From Patiria pectinifera (lineage: Eukaryota; Echinodermata; Asteroidea; Valvatida; Asterinidae), in assembly GCA_029964075.1 (NCBI GenBank), contig CM057144.1:8207281-8271280 (forward strand): a stretch of 64,000 nucleotides of DNA, read 5' to 3'. Positions 30,995 to 42,131 of the stretch are shown here, piece by piece. Every line of letters begins with the position of its first letter. Position 1 is the stretch's first letter. The notes under the pieces were generated by a model, which was not told where the DNA came from, did not search any database, and saw only the letters and a program-made list of their open reading frames with translations. Both the position numbers and the translations under genes were made by a program.

Positions 30995-31115
30995 GTCTAC
31001 AGCTGCAGCCAGATGCTTTATCCGCTCTGTTCACAAGCCTCCCCCCCCCCTCACCGGCAAAGGAAGGACAGTTGGAGGTGACCGACCAACGCCATCTTGC
31101 CTGACTGCAATTCAT
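30995..31115 (-). repeat. Dispersed repeat, partner of 5480-5590
   Basis: Reverse complement reads GCAGTCAGGCAAGATGGCGT, TTTGCCGGTGAGG and GTGAACAGAGCGGAT as at 5.5 kb. The end word CAGCTGCAGCCAGATGC recurs at 38070. Confidence 0.6.
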
Positions 31116-32050
31116 TTGCCATGTACCAACTGAAGTAGACTTTAGGGAGAAAACCCCGATGGCGCCACGTACTATTGAATACATAGAATGAAAACAAACA
31201 GCGTCATCTAACGATACGCATAATGAAAAATATAGGCGGGCTAGCGTCGGCGCGGCATGCCTACTTGCTTGCGAACCCCGCGGAAAGCCCATTAGGCACA
31301 GCTGTGACCAGGCCAAACCGACCCGAAACATTATAGAACAAACCCAATCTGAACCAAAACCAAATATCTGGATTCAAGGGCAGGAGCTGTGTCTGCTTTT
31401 TGTGCCTGAACTTACCCGTTTCGCATGAAAATCGTCGTCTCTGAGTAATTAAACCATATAGACTGAGAGCTGGATAGGGTTTAATCAAAATTTTGAGAAC
31501 AAATCACGTGATTGTGTCCAAATGTCCAAATGTTAACTTTTCCTATTAAAACGTGCATGCACATAAAAGCGTGCATCTGAGTGCCGACTAACAGATCGAA
31601 TAGAAGCTGTGCAAATGTACTTCAAATTAAAAATGGGAAAATGAAACAATTTTTATTGATGCCTTGGCACACGAGGAACATGAAAATATAACTTAAGAGT
31701 AATTTTTGGTCAGACTAATTAACTTAAAAGCGGTGCAAAGAGCACGGAGGGGGCGGGGCCGCAACCCCATCCATGTACATTTTAGCTCCTATCGTCGCAA
31801 TGCAATTTTTCAATTCTGCCAAGTTTCTCTGATAGTTGTTCTGATGTCTTGCAGTTATTTTGACACCATGTTTATGGCAGTAGGGCATACCTTCGTCACA
31901 AAATGTCTAAATACCAAAACAGGTGTAAGCTTAAACGCTAACTTTTCCATTACATTGAGCATGTATAATGTCCATCAGAGGGCGCATGCATATGAGAGTG
32001 CCGACTTTAACTGACCACAATAACAAAACGTTTTAACAGGTTCAATTGAA

Positions 32051-33028
32051 ACTTCACAGATGTACTACACATATTCTGGTGTACATTTAAATAATGCCCG
32101 ATGTGGGAAGAGCATATCAGACCTCCGTTGCCTTCAGCTGGGACAGGTCAGTTACTTTGTATACCTTAGTTAACTTCTCGCGAATATATTTTTTACTCTT
32201 CAAAACGCAACATTTTTCGTGAATTAAGCCACAACTATAAAGTGAACAAGAACGGCATTGCAACTATTATTCTATACTCATGTTATAAATTCAGACCCAA
32301 AAGACAATTGGGTGACCTCTGACCTCTATTTGTCTTTTTCTAGTGTTTTAATGTTTGTCCGGCTTGCCTCTTAAAATTTTATTCTGTTGCGCCTGCATGG
32401 GCATGAAAACAGGGGATCAGATGCTCTGAAGAAACAAAATCATCTCTGGATCTGAATTCATGACATCATGTGTAGAACAGTAGAGTAAAAATAAATTTCT
32501 ATTCATTATTTAGACTTGGGACATGAACAGTTGGCATTTTAAATAGTGGAAAATGGTATACATAAAGCTCGCTGACCTTTAAAACTTCACCATGGGTCAG
32601 ATATGAACTTTCCCTACAAATGAAACCTATGTTATGGCAAGAATTCACATCGATAGTTTAGATTTGGGTCGTGGAAAAGTAGGGTTTGAATAATATATCT
32701 TTAAAATATCAATAAACAGGGTATGACAGTTAGTAGACCTTTCGAAAGTCACCATAGGGCAAATGTGACATTTTCTCACATCCGATCATTATATTCACTG
32801 TATGAAGAACCAACGTAAGAAGTTTTATGCTTTTATAGGTTCAAAGTGCCCAACTGGTTACGATATTTGACCTTAACAGCCCTGTCCCTTAAGATTCAAT
32901 TCAATAACTAGCTTCAAACCCGAAAACTGATACATCTACGTATAATGTACTAGGCCTATATAATATTATTTATTTTTAATTCGCCAGCTACAGCTACCTG
33001 TGCTTTCGCATAATTACCCATTATTTTA
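32051..33028. other. Interior of the 31.5-34.0 kb element, no gene
   Basis: AT-rich non-coding sequence without repeats or long frames. Confidence 0.35.
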
Positions 33029-33245
33029 AAGGGAAAATACAACATTTGCAAACATCAAAAAATAAAACTACCAAATCATTTTGAAATACCTTGCTGGACT
33101 GTTAGTGAATGACAGTGTAAAACATTCTGTAAAATCATGGCACCTGGTATACTGTCATTTTCAAGAAAAGTGGTATTTTTGTATCAATTTCCAACGCTGA
33201 TCGGCCGATCAGCGTTGGAAAAAACTGGCTTTTTTCCAAATACTG
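33029..33245. repeat. Dispersed repeat with perfect 34-bp palindrome, copy 2
   Basis: Direct match to 14268-14482. The palindrome at 33188-33221 is TTTCCAACGCTGATCGG followed by its exact complement. Compared with copy 1, two base pairs are exchanged on both arms (C-G to G-C, A-T to G-C) and one A-T became G-T. Confidence 0.8.
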
Positions 33246-34180
33246 GCCCCAGTTGACCATCGCACTTGTTTGCAATCGATTACACACCTATGAACGGGTA
33301 CAAGCCAGCTAGACTGGTTCCCTGATCTTACAATTCCCCAATATATGTAGACTGCTCTGTTTCTTCTTAAATGGAGTCAGGGAACCAGACTACAGGAAAA
33401 TGATTGTTTTTCTTGGTTTTTATAGCATTTTCGAATCCAAAACCTCAAAAAAGTCAGTGTAACTATATTTGCTATATATTTCCAACCCCCCAATTCCATC
33501 CATTTCTGAAAATTACATCAAAAGCAAATGATGTATATTCTCTTTAAGTAAACGTTGATATCTGTTATGAAAGGACTCCCAAATATCTGTCGTACATCTG
33601 TGTAGTTTCAATTCAACTTTTGAAATATTTGCTTGTCATGATTATTTAAAGTCGGTACTCTCATGCGCCCCTTTCTGGCTTTTCCTGCCGGTCTTAAGGT
33701 AATTAGTCTGACCTAAAAGCCCTCTTACGTAATATTGTCATGTTCCACAAGTGCCAAGGCATCAATACAAACTGCTTTCATCTTCTTTCCTATCGTTGCG
33801 TAACAGTATCAGCGAACCACGCCCACCCTCTGCACTTTTCGGGCCGCTCTTAAGTTAATTAGTCTGATCTAAAATCGCTCATGGCGCCAACTGGGCCTTT
33901 GTCTGATCTAGCGAAACTTAACAATGGCTATGCTGTGATCAGGGTCGATGAAACTATGCTTTAAGACAATCAGGTGATTTGTTCCCAAAATTTTGATTAA
34001 ACCCTATCCAGCTCTCAGTCTAATAATGTATATTGTGGGCCTAGATGTTATAGGCCATGCGTGATAAGACAGCAAACCACATTTGGTCGTACCCGGCCGG
34101 GGCACAGTGACTCCGTGTGAATTTCCGAACTGTTTCTGGTTTTTCGGTTTATTTCGTTTATTTCGTTTTTTCCCAAAATG

Positions 34181-34318
34181 GCTTAACCGACCCGACCCGA
34201 CCCGACCTAACCAGAAATTCACGAACGCAAAACCGAAACCGATCCCACCCCAATGGCATGATGGACAAACCGATTAGACCCGACCCGACGTCGGTTTCAG
34301 GTCGGGTCGGTTTGTTTG
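34181..34318. repeat. Inverted CCCGACCCGA microsatellite
   Basis: ACCGACCCGACCCGACCCG near 34187 and again near 34276, faced by GGTCGGGTCGGTTTG at 34297-34313. This can fold into a hairpin. It gives overlapping open frames on both strands without coding meaning. Confidence 0.7.
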
Positions 34319-34460
34319 TCATGATGTTGGCGAGTCGAGCAAGCACATCATGCATGGAGTCAGAGGTCATGTCACTGATCTCTATATTAAGACTGGATAG
34401 CGGATATGCATACAACATTCACACAGTAGACCTTGCATATTGACCAATTCGCCCCCGGTC

Positions 34461-34663
34461 TCACGAAGATGGCTGCGTATAATAAGAATGTTCTACGCGT
34501 AAATACGCGCGCGTTGTATCAAGAGTTGACGTGCATTTTGGTCACGTACACATATTATGATGTTCTAAAAGGGACACAGTTCCGTAGTGATTATTATTTC
34601 AAAAACGCCGAAAAAGTGATTGGCGGCATTATAAAAGTAACCACGACGTTAGAAAAATTGTAG
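34461..34663 (+). CDS. Hypothetical small ORF, MAAYNKNVLRVN start (doubtful)
   Basis: ATG in good context (CGAAGATGG) opens about 64 codons containing NTRALYQELTCILVTYTYYD and FRSDYYFKNAEKVIGG. It looks protein-like rather than repeat-derived, and CpG-containing sequence surrounds it, so a small gene or a first exon is possible. An AAAAGTAACC donor-like site follows residue 56 or so. No family recognised. The 34664-35290 stretch after it has further short frames and the word AACGATCGCCGATTG twice. Confidence 0.25.
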
Positions 34664-35290
34664 TAAACCTTGGTTAGTTGGTCAGTGGTGGTGGCCAAAA
34701 TATAAGTCAAGTGAACCGCGACGTTACAAAAGAAATCATGCTGTCTATAAAAACGGCAACTTGTCCTTTGTAGATCACCAGCCGGTCTCACCGATATGGC
34801 GTCAAATTCGTACATTGTGCGGCTCTTTATCAGCTATCCAGTCTTTATATAGAGATCAGTGGGTCATGTTCGCCCATAATCCGTCGAACACCCCGTCATT
34901 TTTCATGAATGCTGTGAGCTGTTTACTGTCCTCGGCGAGCAATATTTGCCGGTAACTACGACACATGTCGAGTTTGTCACCGTGAAATTCATTGGACAAC
35001 TAATTGATGATAGGAAGCGGATACTTGTCTTGCAGATCCAGGTGTGTTGATACGCTCGTCGTCGATACCCTGCATGCGATTCGAGTCGTAGAAGTTCTGT
35101 GGAGACTTCGTCGCGAACCGCGAAGGGGAGATCGAGACGGCGAAGGCGTAGCCTTGGTCAAGGCGTTCGTCGTTATTCGTCCGTATGCGGTAGTAAAACG
35201 ATCGCCGATTGGGATATAAACGATACATATAAACGATCGCCGATTGAAGAAATTTTAATCTGGAACGTCTCTAGTCCCTACTGAGTTTCC

Positions 35291-36930
35291 GACTGTCGGA
35301 GTGAATCTTCACTCGAATGGAGAGAATGTTCACTCTTTGGAAATTTAGAGAGTATCTGCCAAAAATTAGGTACTGGAGGCGCAGGAAATTATGTCTATTA
35401 TTAAAGACAGGATTAATTTGTAGGATCCATGACCACATGCAAGTGAAGCAGACGACAGAACATCGGAAACTTAAAAATATATAATTAAGTGTGATAGATG
35501 TTCTTTTTGGTTTTATAGTGATTTATTTTAACCAATACATGTAAATAATTCAGGCAATAAAACAACCCTCCAGCTTCTTGATTATTCTCAAGACAATACC
35601 CACAGTACTGCATGACAAAATGTAAATTCCCATGATTTTTAATAATTTGGTGGTAAAAAAAAAAAAAAAAGTCGTCTGTTCCGACGGATCAGTCGTGTTT
35701 CTCGAAGTCTCATGCGTGCTGCGAACGGATTTTCTGGCGGGTAGCGGACGCCAAAGAAAAGTTGGCGCCCTCCGTACGGTAGGTTAAGTCTATATAATAG
35801 ATAATGTACTACGAAAGCGACGACAAGCGCCCGACTGTTGTATTATTAAACAATGCATTCGAATTGTCCAATCACAGTTGTAGTCCTAATTTGGGAATGA
35901 AATGACGTCACGATTTAGTAAAGTCGACTCCGATTGGCTGAGACGGGAGATCGCATTATTCTGCATGCTTTGACAACGTTACAGGAGACTTGGCTCCGTG
36001 GATAATAGGTGATACTCAGACTATTCGTACAAGGTACGTGATGAAAACTTTGTCGCGATAATAAAGTGAATAAAAAAAGTTTTCCACTCCTTGGATGAAA
36101 TTAGATATTAGATAGTGATACTTCCTTTGCGTGACGTACTAAACTAATTTCTATTGAAATTAGTTCTAGATCAGGCCCTGTTTTGTTGTGAATTGACTGG
36201 ACTATACTGCGACTTTGATTGATAGATCACTGTTGAAATGGTTAAGATGTTCAGCCTGTTTGTTGATATATTTTACCACCACCATTCAAGTCTTCATTTC
36301 CATGGTTTTTCGTAGCAGCTAGCAATTACAAAATTATAATAGCAGTAGCAGATAACTCGAGAATTATCTGGAAAATGGTTATAATTATCCGTGCTGATTT
36401 GAGACATGTCACAAAGTTTCCAACTTTTAAACACGCTCTCAAAGTCACGCATATATATCTGATAATAATGTTGTGTTCAAGTTGACTTTACTCATTCTTC
36501 TCCATTGATACAGTATGCTCAAAGTGTTGCATTTTAGTTGAATTTATAACAACTGGAGCCTGGCAGATTAGCTGGAATGAAGCCTTGGTTTTAGGAATTG
36601 CCCAGGTGAACGCACCTGATGACGAGTCAGGTGACTTTGTTATCGCACAAGATATACCATGCACAGTGCTTGCGGTAGATTCGCAACCGGACAGAGGGTG
36701 TTTATGATAATGTATGCACAGTCACCGTGATAAAGATACGCGCGCTATTGCAAGGTAATGTACCAAAGTCTTGATGCCCTGAATTTCCTGGGTAGCATAA
36801 TTAAAGCGTTACTCTTATTATTCCCCTGTGACTGGATTTGATTTATTTAATTCGTCATAGAACCTGAAAGAGTTTACCCCTGGTGGCGCGCTTCTGGACC
36901 CCTTAAGTTAGAAATTCTACAATTTGCGAT
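35291..36930. other. Long non-coding stretch, possible plus-strand promoter or first exon
   Basis: No supported gene. At 35875-36040, CpG-containing sequence with GATTGGCTGAG (CCAAT-box complement) ends in TACAAGGTACGTG, a donor-like site, and could be a non-coding first exon. At 35810 the word TACGAAAGCG resembles the ends of the palindrome-array family, but no partner end was found. Confidence 0.25.
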
Positions 36931-36947
36931 TCACATTTTGGTACATT

Positions 36948-37198
36948 CACTCGTAACCCCCCCCCCCTCGCCCTGCAAACAGGACGCTGGTCAGGACTGA
37001 CGTCATTTGAGCTCTCATTGGATAGATTTTGCGTGACCTGTGACGTAGAACGCGTCACACAAACTAACTTCCGGTGCACATCATGCGTAGCGCGCGCTAT
37101 AGCTGCATGCGAAGGTCAATACTTCCTTCACAATATTCTGTGAAGCTGGCATCAGCCCTTACCAGCGCCCTGTTTGCAGGGTGGGGGGCACGAGCGAA
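36948..37198. mobile_element. GCAAACAGG MITE, full copy with 11-bp flanking direct repeats
   Basis: Inverted ends of about 50 bp: CACTCGTAAC, C-run, CCCTGCAAACAGGACGCTGG against CCAGCGCCCTGTTTGCAGGG, G-run, CACGAGCG. Flanks TTTGGTACATT at 36937-36947 and 37199-37209 are identical 11-mers. Target duplications of 8-11 bp point to the Mutator-like (MULE) group. Copies: 38451-38684 (inverted), fragments at 30584 and 38137. Confidence 0.8.
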
Positions 37199-37373
37199 TT
37201 TGGTACATTGATTTCTTACGAAAATCGCCCTCAAAAAATGCCTTTGTGTAAAAGTGTTACCAGTATCTCAATGCATTGAAACTGAAAAATTGTATGACGT
37301 GAAAGAGAAATATCGTGCCAAAAATGTACCTCTCACTTCCGGAAATCTAAAATACATGTGGACTAGTGGAACT

Positions 37374-37626
37374 TACGGAAGCGTTAAAAGGACATAATTT
37401 TAAAAAATTAAAAAATAATAAGTCATAATTATGACTTATTATTAAGTCATAATTATGACTTATATCTCATTATTATGACTTAGGATATCTATTGATAATG
37501 ACTTATCAATAGTTATTATAACATATCAGTCATAACAATGACTTAACTTAAGTCGTAATTATGAGATATAAGTCATAATTATGACTTAGTTTTTTTAGTT
37601 TGTATAGTTCCTTTAACGCTTTCGTA
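37374..37626. mobile_element. Palindrome-array MITE, AAGTCATAATTATGACTT type (253 bp)
   Basis: The ends are TACGGAAGCGTTAAAAGGAC and, inverted, CCTTTAACGCTTTCGTA. The 6-bp target duplication GGAACT lies at 37368-37373 and 37627-37632. The body is a chain of perfect or near-perfect 18-20 bp palindromes (TAAGTCATAATTATGACTTA) with short linkers. The ends and target length match the element at 40690-42563, whose palindromes are wholly different. Confidence 0.85.
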
Positions 37627-38136
37627 GGAACTCGGTGAATACTTATAATAATAATTTTGTTGCAGTCACTGGGTAAAAACTGAAACTTCAATATGGGACT
37701 AAAAATGTCTTTACGTTTATAATAAACTTGAGGAACTCATTAGCATTTACCAAAAAAATCTAAAAGTTAAAATGTTACAATATCATCCCGCCAATATGCT
37801 GTATCACTCTTCATAAGTTAAAATGAACAAATTGGACAGGAAAGGGGTATTTTTGAGAAGGCGTGGACGTCATAATTACGTTCGTTCGTGAAAACACGTA
37901 CTGCACGTTGTAAATAACACCACCAAGTACACGGTATAAATCTATTACCAGCCAATTGCAATGTCGAATCGGGATACAGGAAGAATGTTTCCTATCCAGG
38001 GCTTAATATTGGAAATGAGATTGGAAATAAAGTAAGCACTGGGGACGAGGTTGGGATCAATGGTCTTAAACAGCTGCAGCCAGATGCATTATACTAAGGT
38101 AATTATAAGTTCCCCAGAATGGCATCCCCACTTCCT

Positions 38137-38200
38137 TAACAGGACTCTGTGAAGCTCATCAGCGTATCCCAGCGCCCTGTTTGCAGCGAGCGAATGTGAA
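38137..38200 (-). mobile_element. Fragment of the GCAAACAGG MITE family
   Basis: GACTCTGTGAAGCTCATCAG and CCAGCGCCCTGTTTGCAG, GAGCGAATG correspond to one end of 36948-37198. A C-run/A-run follows at 38355. Confidence 0.6.
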
Positions 38201-38450
38201 TAGGGGGGGGAAAATATCAGTGCGCCCTCAATTGACATTTTGAGAGGTTTCGAAACGTTAAGGGGTTACATTTTATCATTAAGTTATGTTTTTCGTAACA
38301 GCGACACTTTTTGGAGTGTTTTCATAGAGATAATGATGTATAGATGGAAAATTCCCCCCCCAAAAAAAATACCGTGACTTCAGCGGACAGTAAAGCATGT
38401 TCACATCCCAGGGCTTACTATTGGAAACGAGGTTTCCAATAGAAAGTTTT

Positions 38451-38684
38451 CGCTCGAACACCCGCCAAACAGGGCGCTGGTAAGGGCTGATGAGCTTCAC
38501 AGAATCTTGTGAAGGAAGTACAGATTGACCTTCGCATGCAGCTAGCGCGCGCTACGCATGATGGGCACCGGAAGCTAGTTTGTGTGACGCGTTCTACGTC
38601 ACAGGTCACGCAAAGCTATCCAATGAGACGTTAAATGACATCAGCCCTGACCAGCGTCCTGTTTGCAGGGCGGGGGTACGAGCG
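38451..38684 (-). mobile_element. GCAAACAGG MITE, inverted full copy
   Basis: From CGCTCGAACACCCGCC to GGGTACGAGCG. It shares AACTAGTTTGTGTGACGCG-like, TACGTCACAGGTCACGCAAA and GCTAGCGCGCGCTACGCATG segments with 36948-37198. Flanking repeats are not clear. Confidence 0.75.
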
Positions 38685-39455
38685 AATATAAGTTGATTAA
38701 AAAATAAACAATCGTGATGCCCGCGCAGAGGCGATCAAATTCGGTAAGGAATGTATGCGGCTTGCATTATACCTCGTCTCTGGAGACTCTGTTTTCAGCC
38801 CCCCCCCCAAAAAAAATGGAGACCGGTAAATAGCTACATTAAAGCCTTTGATTTGATCGCCTCTGCGTGCGCGCATCACGATTGTTCATTTTGTAATCAA
38901 CTTTTGTGCATGGACGCCGGAGATTGAATCACGATTATCAAGAAACTCACCCTCGTCTAGTCTCAGTCTTACCACAAAAAAATACACAAAATTACCACTC
39001 TCTCCATGAAAGCAAATTTCAAGCTTCAACTGCATGAATTGTAAATATTGAACAGCAATATCAATCTCTCTTTATTGAAATTTACCAGAGATACTTTCAA
39101 ATTTAGCAAAACCGACGAAGCTCATTGCCTCCAAAACTCATTCGTGGCCATGCTTATTGTCATTTTGCAACAGGCTCGCGCGCAAGCATTACCTTTGTGA
39201 TATAGAATTCACGAGGAGAGAGATTCAGACCAACACGTCATGCATAAAGAACGTAACCTGGATTTCCGGGCAATATATGCCATATTCACCGGCGAATGCC
39301 GTGGTCTATTATGCGCGAACAGATTCGCTGATTGATTACGCAAGACCCCGCCTCTAGACCTCCAGATTGGACCAATAAGCGGGCGCTTTCTATATAGACA
39401 ATGGTTAATATGTGTCACGAGCTCTGTATCACGTTACCGGTACGCGATATCGCGC
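38685..39455. other. No supported gene; inverted repeat near 38700-38890
   Basis: CAATCGTGATGCCCGCGCAG and AGGCGATCAAAT at about 38709-38740 face GATTTGATCGCCTCTGCGTG, GCGCATCACGATTG at 38847-38884, delimiting an inverted-repeat element of about 180 bp with a C-run/A-run inside. The rest is non-coding. Confidence 0.5.
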
Positions 39456-39572
39456 CCGTTTGAAAAGTTGAACCACGACGTTTGAAAATTTGAACCACCA
39501 CGACATTTTTAAAGTTGACGACGTTTGAAAAGTGGAACCACGACGTTTGAAAGTTGAACCACGACGTTTGCC
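39456..39572. repeat. Tandem repeat of GTTTGAAAAGTTGAACCACGAC
   Basis: Five irregular units of 22-25 bp. Non-coding. Confidence 0.75.
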
Positions 39573-39794
39573 TGTCCGTTTTAGTGACCATTAAGCCGTG
39601 TCCTCATTGGACTTTTTGGTTAACTTACTGTCGTATTATCCTCGCAGCGAATACAGTTTACCGTTCGTTACAACGCAGGGTTCGAGGTCAAGATACAACA
39701 ACTGACGGACAACGACACAGTTCTGCGATGTCTCTCTGATGAACTTTTACTGCTGACACGAAATTCGATGGACCTAGAGTCTAAGGGACGCTAC

Positions 39795-39897
39795 AGATGT
39801 TTAACGGACGGTCCTTGACGGAATTTACAAACGGTCCATGACGGACTTTACGGACGGTCCTGGTCGGAATTTACGGACAGTCCATGACGGACCCCTG
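39795..39897. repeat. Tandem repeat of ACGGACGGTCCATGACGGAA
   Basis: Four units of about 27 bp (ACGGTCC-TGACGGA-TTTAC). Non-coding. Confidence 0.75.
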
Positions 39898-40027
39898 TAC
39901 ATTAAGAAATATTGCAAAACATGGGTTTAAAATACTACTACATGTACAGTCATTACACACTTTGCTCCTACTAATTGCTCATCATCATACAGAGATATAA
40001 CTGGCTCAGTGATACCGTACTGTTTTT

Positions 40028-40238
40028 TACACTCTATAAAAGCATAAGTCAGATTTGACTAGAAATCAGTTAAATTTGACTAGCCATTCAGGGTCAGCTG
40101 GGTGCAACTGAAAATCAGTCAATCATTTTCTTTTCTAGTCATAGTGTGAAACTTTTCACGTATAACTAAATTCGTATTAAATTTCCAATAACTATGAAAA
40201 CCAGTCAATATTTTGACTAAGTTGTTTTTTAGAGTGTA
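40028..40238. mobile_element. 211-bp MITE with TACACTCT ends
   Basis: TACACTCTATAAAAGCATAA faces TTGTTTTTTAGAGTGTA. Internal TTGACTAG/CTAGTCA words repeat in both halves (AGTCAGATTTGACTAG and CCAGTCAATATTTTGACT). No clear target duplication. Confidence 0.65.
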
Positions 40239-40975
40239 CTACACTGAACAGGGAGAACGGTCTGCGTTGTAGCTGGCAACGATACATTACACACTGCTCT
40301 GACAGTCACTTTCTTTGCCTCTTTACCTACTATAGGTTTTCTCGGTCAATTTCGGCAAATGAGCAGCCAATTTAACCACTACGCTATTCTATTTCGCGCG
40401 AAATCAAATGCTACTGAAAAGGGTCATTCGATTTCGTTTTATGACCAGTCAAATGTATACTGTTGCGTCATTCGATTTAACAAAATAATCATGCAATTTA
40501 ACAATTCAACAAAGCAGCATTCAAATTCGCAGGAGCTTTTTGAGGCGTGTGTTTAGTCATTCAAATTCATTTTTGGGGAGTCATTTCTGGAATTTGTGCA
40601 ATCTAAAAAACGCTTTGTTAAATTTTTGTTTCCTTAAGAATGTTGAAGGCATAAATACGGTTCACTTTTTGGCACTTGAGTCACTTTGCTACGGAAGCGT
40701 AGAAGGGCCAAAAGAAATTAAGAATTTTTTTTTCCTATCTCGCCGCGGCGAGTTACTCTCTCGCCGCGGCGAGTTACTATCTCGCCGCGGCGAGTTACTA
40801 TCTCGCCGCGGCGAGTTACTATCTCGCCGCGGCGAGTTAGTATCTCGCCGCGGAGAGTTAGTATCTCGCCGCGGCGAGTTACTATCTCGCCGCGGCGAGT
40901 TAGTATCTCGGCGCGGCAAATAACTATTTTGTATCGGTGAGCGTCGGGCACAACAATTGCGATCCCTCCGGGTCC

Positions 40976-42131
40976 TATGGAACGCCAAAGAGGCATCGGC
41001 GTAGCCAGGGTTTTCATCCTAAGGGACGTGGGGGGGGGGGCTTGAGGTTACAATGGAGGGGCGACCCAAAATTTCACCCGAGCTGAAAGGCCGTGAGACA
41101 GGGTTCCTTCACCGGATACCCGCCCAATTCCCGCCCTAGTCTAGTGTCCCACATACCACTCGGCCGGGCCACTATAGATGCTCTACATTAATCCGTGTTC
41201 CACTCGCGCTCGCGGGATAACTAACTAAAACACACGGTCAACCGGAACGCTATACCATGGCCGGTTTTGCCGCAACGTTGACGTAAATATGACGTGCGCG
41301 TTATTAGCATATTAATTAGCGTGACTCTGGGTGACTTCCCGTGGGTCTTGGTATAGACCAATCGAAAACAACCAAAAAGGTTAACATTTTTTTGGGGGGT
41401 GGAGGAGGGAGTCGTAAACTTTGTAACTGCATTCCATATGGATAGAGCTTATTAATATTCGTGACGCTTGAAAGTATTGAAAAATGACGAAGTCAAAGCC
41501 TATTTTTCAAATTGTAATGAAAAAAACTGAACATATCAAAACGATTTTTTAGTACATAGTAGGATCATGATCTCTGAGATACGGTCTTCAAAACGGGAGT
41601 AAATGATGTTTAAAGAGTTAACCCGCGAACATCCAAATGTCTGTGTAACGGTAATTTGAGCTATTTCATTCAAATCGGTCGTAACGATCGAAAGACGGTA
41701 CATTACAGTCGTTACTTTCCCCGCCCTCTGAGAGATACAATCATAATGTTGAATAGTTGGCAGGGTCATCCTCATCCCGTACGCTAATGGATCTGGCATT
41801 CAAAGTGGATAAATCACCTGTTGCCGCCTATTGAACTTTGTTTTCTTTCTTAATTTATTCTTAACAAAAAAAGAAAGGACAACTTTATTATTACATATAT
41901 TATTTCATTCATCGGACGTACTAACTAAAGAAATTAGAACCCAGCCCTGTGTGGGTGATTAGGTTGTTAGTTTTGCCAGAAGTTGATCACAGATTACATA
42001 AATCCATCTCCACTCGCGAAAATCCATCACCGATTGTGACAGTCAATCACCGATTGCAAAACTCCACAGCCTATCGATAAAGTGCATCACCGATTTGATG
42101 ATCACATTAAATGCCTCTTTGGCGTTCCATA
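40976..42131. mobile_element. TATGGAACGCC element nested at the palindrome centre
   Basis: TATGGAACGCCAAAGAGGCA at 40976 and its inverse ending at 42131 delimit 1156 bp. The right part holds a decayed 57-bp-type satellite (42000-42090) and GATCACATTAAATGCC as in other copies. The left part has a CGGCGTAGCCAGG hAT-type word with a G-run (40997-41042) and unidentified sequence. The flanks are mirror images (GGGTCC on the left, GAACCC on the right), so it lies at the centre of the host palindrome. Confidence 0.7.
41390..41990. other. Non-coding interior of the nested element
   Basis: No recognisable gene; an 87-codon minus-strand frame at 41536-41799 has no features I can name. Confidence 0.3.

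Larger units (their letters stand above)
31461..34020. mobile_element. 2.56-kb foldback DNA transposon flanked by TA
   Basis: GACTGAGAGCTGGATAGGGT (31461) is matched in reverse complement ending at 34020, with TA on both outer sides (31459-31460, 34021-34022). The inverted arms continue inward, with gaps, to about 32050 and 33595 (AGACTAATTAACTTAA, GCCTTGGCAC and GATTGTG words). Between them lies AT-rich DNA and the palindromic repeat at 33029-33245. No transposase is seen; the open frame at 31706-32014 runs through an arm and is probably incidental. The TA target suggests a Tc1/mariner-like mechanism. Confidence 0.7.

Noticed and set aside
34083-34443. Open frames around 34.1-34.4 kb on both strands
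   Set aside because: They run through the CCCGACCCGA inverted microsatellite and lack any domain.
35810-35830. TACGAAAGCG as a possible third palindrome-array element
   Set aside because: No inverted partner end, no palindrome array and no 6-bp duplication nearby.
40540-40988. Long open frames with LSRRGEL or SPRRDSN repeats on both strands
   Set aside because: They are read through the CTCGCCGCGGCGAG palindrome array (21-bp period, divisible by three); all frames stay open by symmetry.
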